Origin: Moniliophthora roreri
Lineage: Eukaryota; Basidiomycota; Agaricomycetes; Agaricales; Marasmiaceae
Length of the DNA: 64,000 nt
Reading direction: 5' to 3'
Assembly (NCBI GenBank): GCA_001466705.2
Contig: LATX02000212.1
Location: 345,887 to 409,886 of the forward strand
This document shows positions 11,414 through 24,060 of the stretch, in pieces. A program made the position numbers and the translations under genes. How positions within the stretch are numbered: position 1 is the stretch's first letter; every line of letters begins with the position of its first letter. Below the pieces are notes generated by a model. It made no database searches. It saw only the letters and a list, made by a program, of their open reading frames with translations, and was not told the DNA's origin.

Positions 11414-13328
11414 TTAGCCTTTAGCCTTTGGCTTCGACGGAAACGACACATGGACCTTCAAACCTTCATCCCGCAACTTCCTGACTCGTTTCACATCCAA
11501 GTACTCCTTCCCTATCAGCTTCAGACAAATCGATTGCATCTTGGCTACACCGTCCATTCCTGAGGTGCGAGATTCGAGCATCGACTCGAATGAATGATCC
11601 TTCCAATCCTTCAAAGCTTCGAGCGTGAGGTGCTCCAGTTTTGGGAGTAGATAACGAGACTTGGGTGACTCGCCCTCGCTCTGGTCGGATAGGGAAGACG
11701 GCGTAGGTGGGGATGGAGATCGGTATGTCAACTTCTCCATCAAGTAAGTGCTGAGCGATTCAAATGTCTCACCGCAAATGGGGTCGTTCGGGGCTTCTTT
11801 GATGGTTAAGCTGGTCAACGAGGGCGTGGCTTCGAAGAGCTCAAAGAGTTCGCCGTCGGAAAAGGGAATAGAATGTAGATCAAGGGTCTCCAAGGACGCC
11901 TTGGAGCGAAGCAAAAGGAAGTTGATAGCAACAAGGAGGCCTCCAGTCGAGTTGTCACCAGTAGATCCGTGATCGTTAGGAAAATAGCCTTTATGTGCAT
12001 CTGAGATGAGGGAAAGGGAAGAGAGCGATGGGCAGGTCACTGCGCCGAGGATCCTGCAGAAGGTAATAAACGGCGTTTGCCCCGAGCTCACCGTGTTCTT
12101 AAAGACTCTCAGCGTAAGAGAACGTAGACGCGGTCGAACGTACGGATGTTGTACCGTTGCCTCGTGTTCAAGACCACAACTGAGAAGGTCCTCCCGCCTG
12201 TGGAAGTCGTCTGCGAGAGTAAGTTCCTTGACTTTTGCTTCCATCGCAGTCATGACTTGAAAATTAAGATCGTCTTCGGAGTAATTGGCTAGGAAGTATA
12301 GAGGTTCGGCGGCAGCGGGAACGACGAATTTCGCCGAGATGAGGTTTGGGCATAGCTTTAACATTAGCACTGCAGCCGTGGATGTGACTTTGACGTTTAG
12401 GTTAGTGAGCTGATTGAAAGGAAGTGATGAGTCGGCGAGGATGTGTGGGGATATATAGCGGGAACGATGGACCAATCGCAACGTGCGAAGCCCTGGAGAC
12501 CGAGGGGCAGAGAGAGAGTCGAGCATATCCACAAAGAACTCCGCAGCCAGCTCACTCACATCAAGGTCTAGGCTGTGAATGTGTGGTGCTCCACTGTGGA
12601 TGAACCGATAAAGGAGGGTAGGAGCAGGGGAGGAAGAGGAGTCGTCGTACTGGTGATATTTCGTACACCTGTACTGAATTTTGAGGTGACGCCATCGATG
12701 AACCTGCGTCTTTAATGTGGCAAGGAAGATGTCATAATCATCGCCTATGTCCCAATCTTCTTCGAAATTCTGTTTGATTGTGAGGTCCAATGTAAGCGGC
12801 GATTTATTAGATCGTGACAAAAGGACATCCACACGATCTAAGGCATCTCCAATATCCTCATCATCATCGTGCTCGAGATCCATGGTCAGTGGAACGACGG
12901 TCCAAATCTGTGGGATACCTAGAGACACCGTCCTCCAGTAGCTGCATACAGCAGCAATTTTCCAGGGCATCTGACCTGGTCTCGAACTGGAGTAGACAGC
13001 AAGCGTGAAGATCTCGGAAAGAATTTCGGATGGAAGTTTCCGTATCGGAGCGAATAGGGAGAGACATTCATCAAGCCTGGCCTTCCAATAGGTGAATTCA
13101 GGCGTCGCAGCTGCGTGTGTCTTCAAAATAACAATTATTTGGTTAATGTATGTGGAATTAGCGGCAGATGTCTCCCTTCCAGAGCGAAGGAGGGTGTGTA
13201 TGCGTGAAGTCTGGGTGTCGATGTCCTGTAGTGATATAGGCAGAGAGTTTGATCTAAATTATGAACCAATGAGCTCGTTGCGATATACCTCGTGCTATAA
13301 GAGAAGCATACCTTTTCTTCCAGTGCAT
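11414..13328 (-). CDS. F-box protein with leucine-rich repeats
   Basis: Agaricomycete F-box protein, a presumed substrate receptor of an SCF ubiquitin ligase. Two exons: 13312-13328 (17 nt, MHWKKR) and 11414-13253. The N-terminus has a coiled-coil stretch (LQDIDTQTSRIHTLLRSG) followed by the F-box (LPSEILSEIFTLAV, then IAAVCSYWRTVSLGIPQIWT). The remaining ~480 residues carry irregular leucine-rich repeats, for example LRSLTLRVFKN, LETLDLHSIPFSD, LTSLTIKEAPND and LEHLTLEALKDW. The C-terminus is basic (SFPSKPKAKG). The tiny first exon is inferred from phase and the splice site; without it the coding region would start inside exon 2. The family is greatly expanded in these fungi, so the target cannot be guessed. 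Confidence 0.8.
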
Positions 13329-13526
13329 CGTGGAGACTCGAGGCCAGATGGTGGTTGGTGGCCAAAACGCGACAAAACGCGACGTGTTACAAGTCACAAC
13401 TTGTCACAAAATGACGTTCCTGCCGTGACCAGGGTGACGTTTGTGTGACGGTCTATGAACGTTAGAGATAAGATTCATTATCTTATCAATTCTCATTGAC
13501 CTCCACTACTGCATGCCTCGCCAACG

Positions 13527-15158
13527 ATGAGCGACTACGTCCCCACAATTGATGACCTTCGGGTCAAACTTTGTTTCATCTGTCGAGAAGAGGAAACGTT
13601 TGACAGTGAGCATCTTTCTTTGTTCCTCTATACCGGCTCTAAGGAGCTTCAACAGAGCCCTCAAATCCACCTCGCAAATGGACGCATCCCTGCCAATGCA
13701 CGTTGCTTGCTCACGAATCTTGTCTACTGGAATGGATCCAAACAGCACAAACAAATCCATCTTCTACAGCTGCAGACAATGCTTTGAAATGCCCTCAGTG
13801 TGGCGCCAAGTACCAGTTGGAGAGCGATTTACCGGTCGGGATGAGGGTCGTTAACAACATTTTGACTGGGTGGAATAAGACATTAGGGAGAGTGGGTAGA
13901 GTGTTCGTGAAGATGATACCAGTAGCGTTTGGTACCGGTGTCCTCATCGTTCTGCATGTCGTTCTTACACAGTACGGCGCATACGCAGTGAAAGAGTTTT
14001 TTGGCGATGAGTACGTGGCTATTTTATGTTTTCTATCGTATTTCAGGCTCATGAATGTGATAGGCTATTCAATAAAGTCTTGAGTTCCGACCCACAAAAT
14101 TGGCCTTGGACTGCTTTAATCAATCTTCCTCTCATCCCAGTAGGTCTCATCGCTAGCAGATTCGAAACATCGTACAATATCTTCCCACTCATTCCCACTC
14201 TTCTTGAGTGGCCCAATCTACAAAGACTCGAGCTTGACCTACGATACAGTCAAGGTCAGAGAGAACCACACTCAATGTGGCCACCATCACCGTTCACCAT
14301 AGGCTTCATAGCGTTTCCTGTTGTGCGATGGATCTATGGAAAATGCCTGCGGAGGGTCACCCAGTGGGTTTTAGGCTCGACCCCTCACAGAGGACTGGGC
14401 AATGCGGCGGGTAACAGAGCGGCTGCCGGGGCAGGTGAAGATGATGATGAGGATCGTATGTTGATGATACGGATACGGAACGGTGGTGCGGAACAGCAGA
14501 ACCAGCATCGAAATCAGAATCAGAACCAGAATCAGGAAGCGAATGGCGACGACGAGGACGACGATGGACAGCCTGGGGCTACGTTAACGATCTATGCTTC
14601 TCCTTTGGGACGGAAGATTGGCGGTGCTCTACTCATACCTTACATTGCGAAACGCATGGGTGAACTTCTACTTCGGTTGTCGAAGCATTCGGAGACGTTC
14701 AGAAGGTTTTTGGGTGTTCGTGCGGGTGTTGCGTTGTCAGCATCGTCATCTTCTACTCCCCGTAGGTTCTGGCCATTTACGCCAGCGAATTCATCGTCCG
14801 GTAGCATCTTTTCTAGTGGGTTTTTCAGTGGGAACCAGGCGAAAAAACCCGTCGGAGATGTGACTTGGCAGCTCGTGTTAAGAGCTTTATGGGGCGGTGG
14901 CAGAGCATGGGCAGAGTTTGATCCAGTCTGGTAGGTGCCACTTACGCATATTTCAGAAGGAAAGCGGGCTAATTGTGTTCTCAATATAGGTGGCGGAATA
15001 CTCTTGGTTTCGGGCTTTTCGTTGTAGCGAAAGACGCTATTCACCTTCTTCACCTCTATCTTGTCAAGAAGGAGCTAGAGACACGTCGCGTGAAGAGCAG
15101 GGATTTCAGAGAGGTGGATGTAACTGGCCTGGACCTGGTTAATCGTCAGAATAGATAA
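13527..15158 (+). CDS. RING-CH (MARCH-type) membrane E3 ubiquitin ligase
   Basis: Predicted 489-aa protein from four exons: 13527-13605, 13656-14010, 14064-14930 and 14990-15158. The N-terminal RING-variant domain is assembled over intron 1: LCFICREEE, HPCQC, LLAHESCLLEWIQTAQ, LKCPQC, which fits the C4HC3 RING-CH spacing. Several hydrophobic segments follow (MIPVAFGTGVLIVLHVVLTQ; WTALINLPLIPVGLIAS; FTIGFIAFPVVRWIY), separated by a long low-complexity Asp/Gln/Asn-rich loop (NQHRNQNQNQNQ). The last exon is basic. RING-CH proteins of this layout ubiquitinate membrane proteins of the ER or endosomes. Intron 2 (14011-14063) was chosen over a 32-nt alternative because it preserves phase and has normal length. 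Confidence 0.85.
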
Positions 15159-15414
15159 TGTTTGTATCCCGGGCCAATCCCTCTCGCTATCTACTTCTTT
15201 TCACTGTACAGCACCGCTCATTATTAGTACTACAAATCTATTACTCAAGGTCATGAACCCAGTAACACTCTGAGTTTGGGTCATTCTCCGGCGGCAAACG
15301 GTCACACGGACGCATCGCCTCCGTGCACGGACCCGCCCAGAGTCATGTTGGCTCGACTCCTTCTGACTCTGGGCCCTGACAAAAACCCCGCTTCCTGCGT
15401 TTTCTCCCCTAACA

Positions 15415-17113
15415 ATGAAGGGTCTCAATGGTTTACCTCTAGACGACGATATAATTGACCGCATACTCCAATTTTCGCCCGACTTTGCCGCATTGCGTGC
15501 AGCAATCCTCACGAGTCAATCGTTCCACAACATTTTCCGGACGCATCCCAAGTCAATTTTACGAACAGTGGCCTATAATGTAACAGGACCAGCTCTTCCC
15601 CAGGCGTTACGGTGCATCCGATATCAACTCCCGGACACCGAGGATGAGGACCCAGCAACCGGCAATCCCGTCACGCAGCATGAAACAGATGAGAGAGCAC
15701 CCATTACAAAGGAGGAAACCTATGAGCTTGTCAAGAATGCGAACATAGCCAGAGATTTTGAAAATTTATTCAATCTGAGGTGCGTTTCACGCGTATTTTC
15801 CATGTCATCCATTGGGCCTAATTCGCGAGGCGCAGGCACAAAGATAGAAAATTCAAATCGAGTCGACTGAACGCTGAAGAATCATGGCGTTTCTGTCGGG
15901 CAATGTATCGAATCATGCTTTACAGCCGTGTGTTTCCTGGCAGTAGATATTATGAATTTGAAGACGACGACGAACAGGAAGATCTCGCGACTAGGCTGGC
16001 AACGGCAAGGGCCGAAAGGAAGAAATTCCTACAAGATTTCTCTCCTGACGAGCTATACGAGATCCACAGCGTGTCTGAGTTTTTGGTCGAGACAGCGATT
16101 TGGGTTGGAAAAGAATATCCTTGTGAGTTTCCAACCATGTTAGAAATTATTCAAATACTGTAACTATTATCAGTCAACAACGATAATGGTGATATCGCCC
16201 TCGCATGTGGTCCTGAAATCATCCATGAGTGTATCCAAACCTTGTCTCTTGACCCACTATTGGACGCCCTCAACGATATTGGCGTTCATGGGGATGACGA
16301 GTGTCCTTTGATTTCCGGCTATCTCTCTTATCCCCTCTCTAAAATCTACGAGGAACGCAAAGTGAAGCCGCCGCCAACAGATTCTTCACGTTGGAAATCA
16401 GTTTTGGACCACATCGAAGGAGAGAACGATCCGTGTACGTCAGCCAACTACATGGCCGAAACTCATATGCTGAAATGCATTTTCGTAGGTGCACACTGCA
16501 GCAAAATTACCGGTTTCAACCTGTGGGGTCGAAGTAGTAAGCCTTTCAACTTAACAGCTTCAATTCAAGTTAATGGGAACCACGTCCTCAGCTTTCGACT
16601 ATTTGAATGGAGAAACCACATTGTTCCATCCCTACCATCTTCCGAGAATCCTCAAGGGTTGGCTTGGTTTCAGCCTGTCGGATGCATCCAGGCTCCGTAA
16701 AGAGTACATTGACATTTCACAAGATATCTACTGTATCGTGGAGGATATACTCGAGAGCGATTACAAGCAAGCCGAGTTCGCGGACAGGAAGTCCGAAGAC
16801 TGGTTATGCCAAGAGTGTTTGACGAAGCTACTGAAAGAACATTTGCATTTGTGGTTACTCGACCGAAAGAGGAAGGGTATGTACTTCAATTTTTCGCTGG
16901 TTTCCTGCCCTGATTGAATTCGTCTCCCGTAGCTGGAGAGCAAATACCTGATAATTGCTGGTGCGTCCTTTGAGATACTCATCACCCACATATACCGGCT
17001 AATATCAATCCTACAGGTATGGCTGGAACTGTAGAACGATGATGCATAGAGAGGAGCATGCGAAGAAACTAAACGTTTGTACCACTCGTCTTTCTCGTGC
17101 AAACCCTTTCTGA
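15415..17113 (+). CDS. F-box-like hypothetical protein with conserved Cys/Trp C-terminus
   Basis: Six in-phase exons (15415-15779, 15836-16122, 16174-16484, 16558-16876, 16933-16960, 17017-17113) give a 468-aa protein. The start MKGLNGLPLDDDIIDRIL with following FHNIFRTHPKSI resembles an F-box. The central region is acidic and helical. The C-terminal block (WLCQECLTKLLKEHL, HLWLLDRKRK, PDNCWYGWNCRTMMHREEHA) is a conserved signature of a large Agaricomycete family I recognise but for which no function is known; the paired Cys residues could bind zinc. A partner in an SCF-type complex is possible by analogy only. Confidence 0.75.
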
Positions 17114-17289
17114 AGTCTATTCTCTAGCATCTCTGTGAACCTGATCCCACTAAAGATAATACTAAGTAGTCCTATTATATCGGTGCTTTCTGTAACCATT
17201 CATTTCAACGTTCATCTTCAGGTAATTCTTCGGACAGAGTGTATACGTTTACGATAGTGTATGAATACCCAGTATATTCTTCCCATCCT

Positions 17290-18660
17290 TCAGATCGCTT
17301 TCTTCCTGAACATCACTTCGGCAGTCGTGTTAGGTACGCTGAGGACGCCGTGCCACTCACTCTCGGGTAAAGACCCCTTCCTTCTCCATTCTCACATCAT
17401 AACCGAGAAGCACATGAGCCATGAGTGCTTTCAACTCGTTCACGGCAAAGAAACGTCCAGGATTAGTCAAGTCAGACAGATGCACGACACGACCTGATGG
17501 AAACACTCACCATGCGCAACGACCAGTACCAAAGTCGTGATGTACTAACCAAGCAGTAGGACCGACAGTAACGCCTTTAGAAACCGTTGTGCCATCGGAA
17601 AAGGTAAAGTCTTTGAGGACCTTTCTGTTCATGTACATGGCACTTGTACATTGAAGAATGAGATGATATTTAAAGACCAGAGAGCAAACAAGAAGTCATG
17701 GCACACTTAACGCCTACGCCTTCGTATCGTGACTTCCTTCAAGAAACTGTCGAGTTTACAATACAGCTTATCCATAGCCGCCCTCGTCCAACCACGACCA
17801 TCGACAAAGTGACTTGACTTCGTTCACGTATTTGGGATGTACGGCGAGATAGAACAGAGAGCGAAAATGTCTGGGTTCGGTTAACAAGTAGTTTATGCTC
17901 GCAAAAATGAAGCCAAGTACCATCGTCTGTGAAGGATGTCAACTATAACGCGGAGGGTAGTACGTCGAGAGCACGAATCGTTGTATGAATAACGGCAAAG
18001 CTGATGGTCACAAGGTCATGTACTGACCTTCCCGGGGTGTTTACTTCGTCGATCGACCAAGGTAGGCAGTCATTCCGTTAATGGGTGAAGATCGGGACAA
18101 GAAACTATAAAGTAAGGTAGTGAAACCCAGAGACCTACCGGTTTACCTGGCCAGTCACGGCCATACTCTTCTTGCATCCTCAGGCGTTCCTCTATGACGG
18201 GTTTAAGATGTACTGTTGCACGCTTGATAGAGGTTTGGAGGGGGGTTATGGGTTTGCCGATGTATCTACCAACGTGTCAAGTTTCTCTGCAGCGAAGTTA
18301 ATCGGAGCGTACAAATCCCCTCATGAATTCTGGAAACAAGTTAATGAATCGTGCCGGGGTAGCAGCTTGGACCGTGAACCTTGTATTGGTGTTTTGATGC
18401 CTGAATTGAAAGGAGAGGTCGAGTAATGGCAAGATTGGAACCTATAAGGAATTCTGCATTGCGGCACAAGGGCAGACCAACAAACAGACGATTACTTGCT
18501 CGGGCAACAGTCTTCATGACCGTACTATTCAACAGGTACTTCGTCCATGCTTGATGACAGGTGGTGAGATTGAATCTTGCTGCAGTGGAAAATAAATCAC
18601 CGTTATTCGCTGGTATATGGTCCTCGAAAGTCGCGGCAAAATTGCCGGCACTGCTCAAGA
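17290..18660 (-). pseudogene. Decayed cytochrome P450
   Basis: Minus-strand remnant of a fungal P450 monooxygenase. Recognisable pieces, in order from 18660 down: a region like FEDHIPA, then ASNRLFVGLPLCRN, INLFPEF, HLKPVIEERLRMQEEYGRDW, HDLVTISFAVIHTT, FYLAVHPKYVNEV, AAMDKLY and DSFLKEV, RKVLKDFTFSDGTTVSKG, WLVHHD, the heme loop FGTGRCAC, RFFAVNELKALMAHVLLGYD, and the C-terminal VPNTTAEVMFRKKA. Defects seen directly: frame changes between pieces; the ~40-residue stretch normally between WLVHHD and the heme loop is absent; the intron inside the heme loop has lost its AG acceptor; a 4-base insertion breaks the last exon. The N-terminal membrane anchor is not found. Confidence 0.8.
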
Positions 18661-21303
18661 CACTTCGACCACTAAGCAGGTTGAGTAGATTTGGATGAGA
18701 TGCTACCTACCTGTTCTAGGCATTGACTGTCCCTTCTAAGTATGAAGATTCTGAAAAGAGTTTTCAGAACTCAAATTCAACCTCAAATGGAAGAGAACCC
18801 ACAAGCAAGGGGGGGCAAGAAAAAAATTTAAGATATAGCGCCGGATTTTTTTCTAAGAGGACCTCGGAGGGAACCAACCAACCATCACGTGCTAGACTTG
18901 CTATATATGGTAATCATTACATAATCAGTCTGCTCTGCATCCGCAACCTTTTCTCCTCAATAACGACGCCTTTTGACCATCTCGCATGCCCTGCAGGTCC
19001 AGTTCGACCTCGAATATGTTATGGAACTAGATGAAACACATGGGTGAGTAATGTGTTTGAACCATTACATTGAATCTGACTCACAAAGCGGGTTTCACAG
19101 CCCTTGCTTTTGCAGGTCCGGTTTTCCGCTATGGCAGCCTCAGTTTCACTGATATGAACCCCACACTCATATTACGGCCTCGACGTAGCCGGCTGGGTCG
19201 CCCGCTTATTTGATTATCATCCGGAATCGCAGTTGTTGCATTTATCGCTTTCGCATTCGGATTCCCCTGGTACGTCATCTTCTACTTCGTCTGATTCATC
19301 ACTCTCATGCTCTTCTGGTCTAAAAGGGTGGTACTTCATTACTATGTCCTTGAAAAGAGAAGAACAACATACTGCAGTGCAAGTCGAGAACTTCCCATCA
19401 ATAACGGGAAGGTTATCCAGTTCCTAAGTTGAGCGCCGATGAATCTATGGGACATTATGGCATATACAGTGGTTCTTCTCACCAGTAGTGGGTCATTTGA
19501 CATGGTGTTGATGGTCAGCGCTGTGCATTAGGACAAAATTTTTTTCTTGGGGACATTTCTCTATGCTAGTTTGCTCCGAATAGGTAGCTAGGACAAAGGA
19601 AACTGCCTAAATTTTTTGGGTATGGAAAAATTTTTAAGAGACCTCTGGACCGAACCAACCAACCGGCGGTATATGCCGGAACCACGGTCCGCCCCCCACT
19701 TGCCCACAAGCCTGAGTAGCGCAACGGTATCCTGCTGTCTTGGTTCCGAGTGCGCCAGGCCGTAATGTCATATGCATGTTGTATGATTGAGGCACTCACC
19801 GCCGGCACGGCGAAGACCTGAAAGACCAACAATTGGAGAGCGGAGTCTTTCGGATGGAATATACTAGAAACTGTGAAGCCAGCATGTGGCTTGGAGAAGA
19901 CAATTTGTAAATCCAATGCGTCGATTCCAACTCCTGAGCTATCGGGTGTAATCACGTAACCTGTAAGGGCGACTCAGGGATCTCCCTGCACTCCTAGCGG
20001 ACCTTCAGATTTGCCTCGGATGGGCACGTTGTGGCGACGAATGACGCAAGGCACCTCCTTCTATGACTGTTACAGGCCTACACTGCCTACTATCAGTTAC
20101 CTATCAGACTTATCCATACGGTTCGTTACAATTTACAATTTGCTTTACTACAAAACACACCTTCTGTCCGTCAAGCTCCCACACTCTGCATATATGCATA
20201 TCTTGGCCAGAAACGAACCCTTTTCCATGGATTAGCCAGACTGCCAATACATTGGCCCATAGCTATATAATCCCATGGTCTTACCTTGAACATAGCGAAG
20301 ACGGATGCATTGTACATAACCGCCTTATCAGAGTAAGCCTAATAAACCATTCCTCTAGGGAAGAACCAGACATCAGCGTGAACTGAATGGAGGCCCTTGT
20401 ACGGGTTCTATGACTCAGCCATCGGAGTAAGGTTGCGATTCTGGTCTTACCTTGCGCATCCACGTATCCTTTACCGGTAGGAACACGAATAGCCGTGTCA
20501 ATGGGTACTATGACGCTGCGCTCGACCACCAACATGCGTCAAACTCACTCCTTCATGAATATAGCGAGCTGCTCTTGAAAGGATTAAGGCGAAAGGGAGA
20601 TGCCGTGTCGGCGTTCGCTGGCATCGACAATGGGTACACGGACCTTGTTTTCGCATTCCAGATAGACCGCCGCCCTTGCTGAAATCAATACATCACTTCC
20701 AGGGCTGTACCAACGGAGTCGCTAACGCCTTTTGCACGTTTCCTTGCCGCCACAGCCTAACGCTGAGCATCGCTGCCACTACAGTCCAAGCTCTGATCTT
20801 GGGCTTTTCCTTATAAACCAGGCGACTAGAATCGTAAAGGGATGAAAGATCACCAGACACGTTGATGATAAGCAGGCGTAGTAAAGTTGACAATCCGTGT
20901 GAGTGCCCTTTTGAAGAACAGGATATGGGCGACCTACAGCCGAGACAGCTGTCGAGCGGACTTTGGGGTGAGACTTAAGGATTCCCAAAAGACTAGACAT
21001 GTATCGAAGTAATGTGGGAGCAAACAGCATCGAGGGCCCCGGGACCTGGAATCTTCAAACCTGAATACTTATCAGACATGGCAGATGATGCTATAAGAGC
21101 ACTCACGAGTAGAGATTTGCCGAGCTCCCAAAACCACAAAGAAACAAGGAGAGGAGAGTAGATATGCAAACCGAGGACCGGGACCGCATCGTCATATGTA
21201 TGCCAAGTCGGTCTGCCACGGCCGACACCATGGATTACACTTCAGATAATTGCACATTGATACATCAAACGTCCTAGATGGGTGGATATCTAGTGTTCCG
21301 CAT
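18661..21303. other. 2.6 kb without a supported gene; one degenerate repeat pair
   Basis: Fragmentary open frames only, mostly on the minus strand at 19.6-21.0 kb, without recognisable motifs. Two copies of a degenerate ~35-bp sequence, both ending GAACCAACCAACC, lie at 18846-18883 and 19631-19664, each preceded by a T-rich run. This may be eroded transposon or gene-relic DNA. Confidence 0.35.
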
Positions 21304-22218
21304 CTACTTCTTTGCCTTCTCGTTAGTCACCCTCTTATCAAGTTCGGCAGCTTTCGCTGCGGCCGGGATATCAGGATAACTTTAATCTATAGTGTTCAGG
21401 ACACACCTTCTGATTCTGCCTTCCGCTTAGCTTGGGCAGCTTCACGCTCAGCACGAATCTTCGCCAGGCGTGCAAGATCCGATTTCGCCTGTTCAGTCTT
21501 TCCCTGTTGATGGAGCTTCGGGTGGAGACGTGAGTACAAAGTCTCACCGGAAAACTCGATGAGACGATACCTTCCAGTACCTCTCTTTCGCCTCCTGCTT
21601 CTCCTTGGCCTCTCTTTCTCTTCGACTCAACTCTCGTGGGGCGTTCAAATCCTTGATGTTCATCTTCTTTTTGACGTGGTTTGGATTGATCAAGTCTTCA
21701 TCCTCCTCTTCCTCTTCACCATCGTCACCTCCGGCAGCCTTCTTCTGCTTCTCTGCCGTCTGCTTCTTCTTCATTTCACGGCGTTCAGCACGAGTCATCT
21801 CCGGCTTTTCCTCCTCCTCTTCATCTTCCTCCTCTTCCTTTTCCTTTTCCTCTTCCTCTTCCTCTTCTTCAGAATCCTCCTCTTCGGAATCCTCCTCTTC
21901 AGAATCCTCGTCGTCGTCATCCTTATCACGGCGGTCCCTAAGGCGTACCGAATGAGTGTCGTAACTAGGCGATGCGAAAGAAACACACCATTTCTTATCA
22001 CTTGCTACGGCTGTACCATTCTCGTCCAGAACCATGTGTTTGCTGAGCATAGAAAGTTCAGACAGAGTGAAAAAAAGATGGTTTGATAGATATAAGACCT
22101 AAAAGAACGTCCGCCCCCCCGTTTCTGCTTGAATTTGCCTGGAGGAAAGATGATTCAACGTCAGAGATCCATCAAAAGCTTTAGAAAAGAATCAACCCGT
22201 ACCTGTCCCTCTGACCAT
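21304..22218 (-). CDS. PDAP1/PP28-type acid-stable phosphoprotein
   Basis: Predicted 212-aa homologue of the 28-kDa heat- and acid-stable phosphoprotein (PDGFA-associated protein 1, casein kinase substrate). Six exons: 22203-22218 (16 nt), 22099-22138, 21989-22042, 21571-21937, 21407-21515 and 21304-21356. The N-terminus MVRGTGKFKQKRGGGRSF is basic, followed by a very long Glu/Asp/Ser tract. The family signature comes next: NPNHVKKKMNIKDLNAPREL, SRREREAKEKQEAKERYWK, LHQQGKTEQAKSDLARLAKI. It ends in a Lys-rich tail. The Ser-Glu-Glu repeats are typical CK2 sites. Intrinsically disordered protein of poorly understood cellular role. The opposite strand of the acidic tract gives long Leu/Ser-rich open frames that are not genes. 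Confidence 0.92.
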
Positions 22219-22955
22219 TCTGAGCTGATTGAAGGATATATATGTAGCGATGGCGGCGATGAAGAGTAGAGATGTTGAGAGAGAAAAGGAAAGTGACAGT
22301 GTCAGTCACACCGGGCGCTCGCGTCGGGTGAAGCGCCAGCATCTGTCTTCAACCACCACGCACGAGCGCCGGAAGCACCGTCATCGATAAAACTATTTAC
22401 CAGCATGCTCTAACGGTGATGTATCCCTTTCATGATATTTAGAAACAGGAGCTCCGTTTCGTTTATAAACTTACAGTAGCTGCGTGCAATGCTCGGTCTA
22501 GTGACGCTGTCGATGCTTCATGAAAGAGGTATTGAATCGGGAGCAATATACCGGTTCATCTTACTGTGCTTCCTTCTATAACGCACCTCCATAGTGAATG
22601 CCACTCCAAATTCTTCGGTAGCTTCTATCTTGGAACCACCGTCTCTCATTTGAATAAGACATGGAAAAGAACCAAATCATGGTACCATGGTCATTCAAGG
22701 TATGAAGTCGTTCGCTCCTGTCCATTTGAAGTCTAAAAGCTTCGTATAACAGAGAAAGGGAACATCAATTATCGATATCGCGCCACTCCATATGCTACAT
22801 ACCAAGTCCTGCAACCACATGAACATCCTTCAGTTGTATAACTCTCTTTGTGCTGCTCATGTGCGGATTAACAGTAGTGCTGTATTCTGTTCCATAAAGT
22901 TTGTTTGACAGGTTTCCCATGCAGGTACTGGAACTATTTGTAGCGCTTGGACGAG

Positions 22956-22962
22956 TATAAAA
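22956..22962 (+). promoter_or_regulatory. TATA box of ARD-like gene A (same in B, C, D)
   Basis: TATAAAA 49 bases before the ATG, embedded in upstream sequence that is nearly identical in all four copies (equivalents at 28124, 29931 and 35957). The conservation suggests the copies are co-regulated or recently homogenised. Confidence 0.6.
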
Positions 22963-23004
22963 TGAGCTCACTTCAGTGTCTCAGCATACTTCTTGGCCCT
23001 CAAC

Positions 23005-23795
23005 ATGCGAGCATACTATCTTGACGAGGACACCGCCAGTACCCGAACTTTGCCGAACGACTCCGGTCGGCCGGTCTCTGAAGAGACTCTAGGAACTTTG
23101 AAAGCGAAGTTTTGGACTCTGAATGGTTCAGATGCAGAGTGCAAGGCTTCGCTCAAGCAACTTGGAGAGCGCAACGGCTTCGTCGGCGACAATAGCCAAG
23201 AATATGAATTCGACCTTTCGAAGGATGGACTTCCTGGTATGCCCGATGTGGTGGGTCCATTTCCTCGATTTCACTGGCACTCTATGTTTGACTTGGATCA
23301 CTCAGCCTGCACACGGAAAGATGGACCATTTCTCCCGCGAGTTCGTGCTATACTTTCGGAGCTAAAGTCGGTCTTGAATAACAACCCGTTTTAGCTCTCT
23401 ACTGTTGATGGATGTTATTGCCTGTCTGCATTCTGGGGGAGTATTTGCCGATTTTAAAGGTAAATTTTGACTTCTTCCTGTGAAGAGATTGACCTCGACG
23501 CGACCTTAGAACCGAATACCAATCGCTTGATAAGGATATCGCTTACTGAGGGAGATGCAGTTTTCTTCCCAGTAGGCATTGTCTTTCATGCACATGTCAA
23601 TGAAACTATCGACTCTCATTTAACTGCGTACGCTATGTTTAAGGTACGTAAGAGCTGTGTGTACCAGTAAATATCGTCTAACAGTAACTTCAGTCCTCGA
23701 AACCTTTTTCCCAGCAGCTTCCGTTTGCTTGGGACCAGGTGCACGACAAGCACCCTGTAAGAGCAGCATACATCAAAGATCTCGGTTTGTTTTGA
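23005..23795 (+). CDS. Acireductone dioxygenase-like cupin, copy A
   Basis: Predicted 193-aa protein resembling acireductone dioxygenase (ARD, methionine salvage) over its whole length. Exons: 23005-23250, 23306-23340, 23395-23459, 23510-23643, 23694-23795. ARD-like landmarks: start MRAYYLDEDT, LPNDSGRPVSEETL, exon 3 block HSGGVFADFK, LIRISLTEGDAVFFPVGIVF, and C-terminal HPVRAAYIKDLG. The enzyme's H-x-H-x3-E metal site should fall at the exon 2/3 junction, but the spliced sequence there reads SRDSLLLMDV with no His or Glu. One His pair (FHAHVN) is kept near the position of the last ligand. It is therefore probably not an active dioxygenase. The donor of intron 2 (GTTCGT) is weak but is the only phase-compatible choice found in all copies. 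Confidence 0.75.
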
Positions 23796-24060
23796 ATTCC
23801 AATGTTCCATTAACCGAGATATGAAAGCTGTTCTGTAACATATTGTAATACGGCTCGCTCATGACATGCTTTATTCTTACGCAAGGAGACCGAATTCCAA
23901 CACCAACGCAAGCAATTCTGGGGTACGCCCCGCATATTCATTGTCATTGAACGCCTTAATTTTGCCTGATAGGCACGTTCATTACAGCGTCCCGAAAGTT
24001 TGCTGGACAGTTCCTCCCCGAAAGAATAAGAAGAGCAGTGAATTGGCTGGCAGAGTACCG

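Noticed and set aside
14011..14042. 32-nt intron in the RING-CH gene
   Set aside because: Too short for a fungal intron; the 53-nt alternative (14011-14063) keeps phase and gives a better continuation.
19566..20893. Minus-strand frames as a secreted enzyme gene
   Set aside because: No signal peptide, catalytic motif or phase-consistent splicing could be found.
21559..22086. Long plus-strand Leu/Ser-rich open frames
   Set aside because: They are the antisense of the Glu/Asp/Ser tract of the PDAP1-like gene, not genes.
23270..23394. HWH motif (FHWHSMFDLDH) in the unspliced reading of ARD-like copies A-D, which looked like the ARD metal site
   Set aside because: It lies inside a 55-nt GT-AG intron (23251-23305). 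Reading through ends in an unrelated sequence and stop, while splicing restores the ARD-like continuation and C-terminus.
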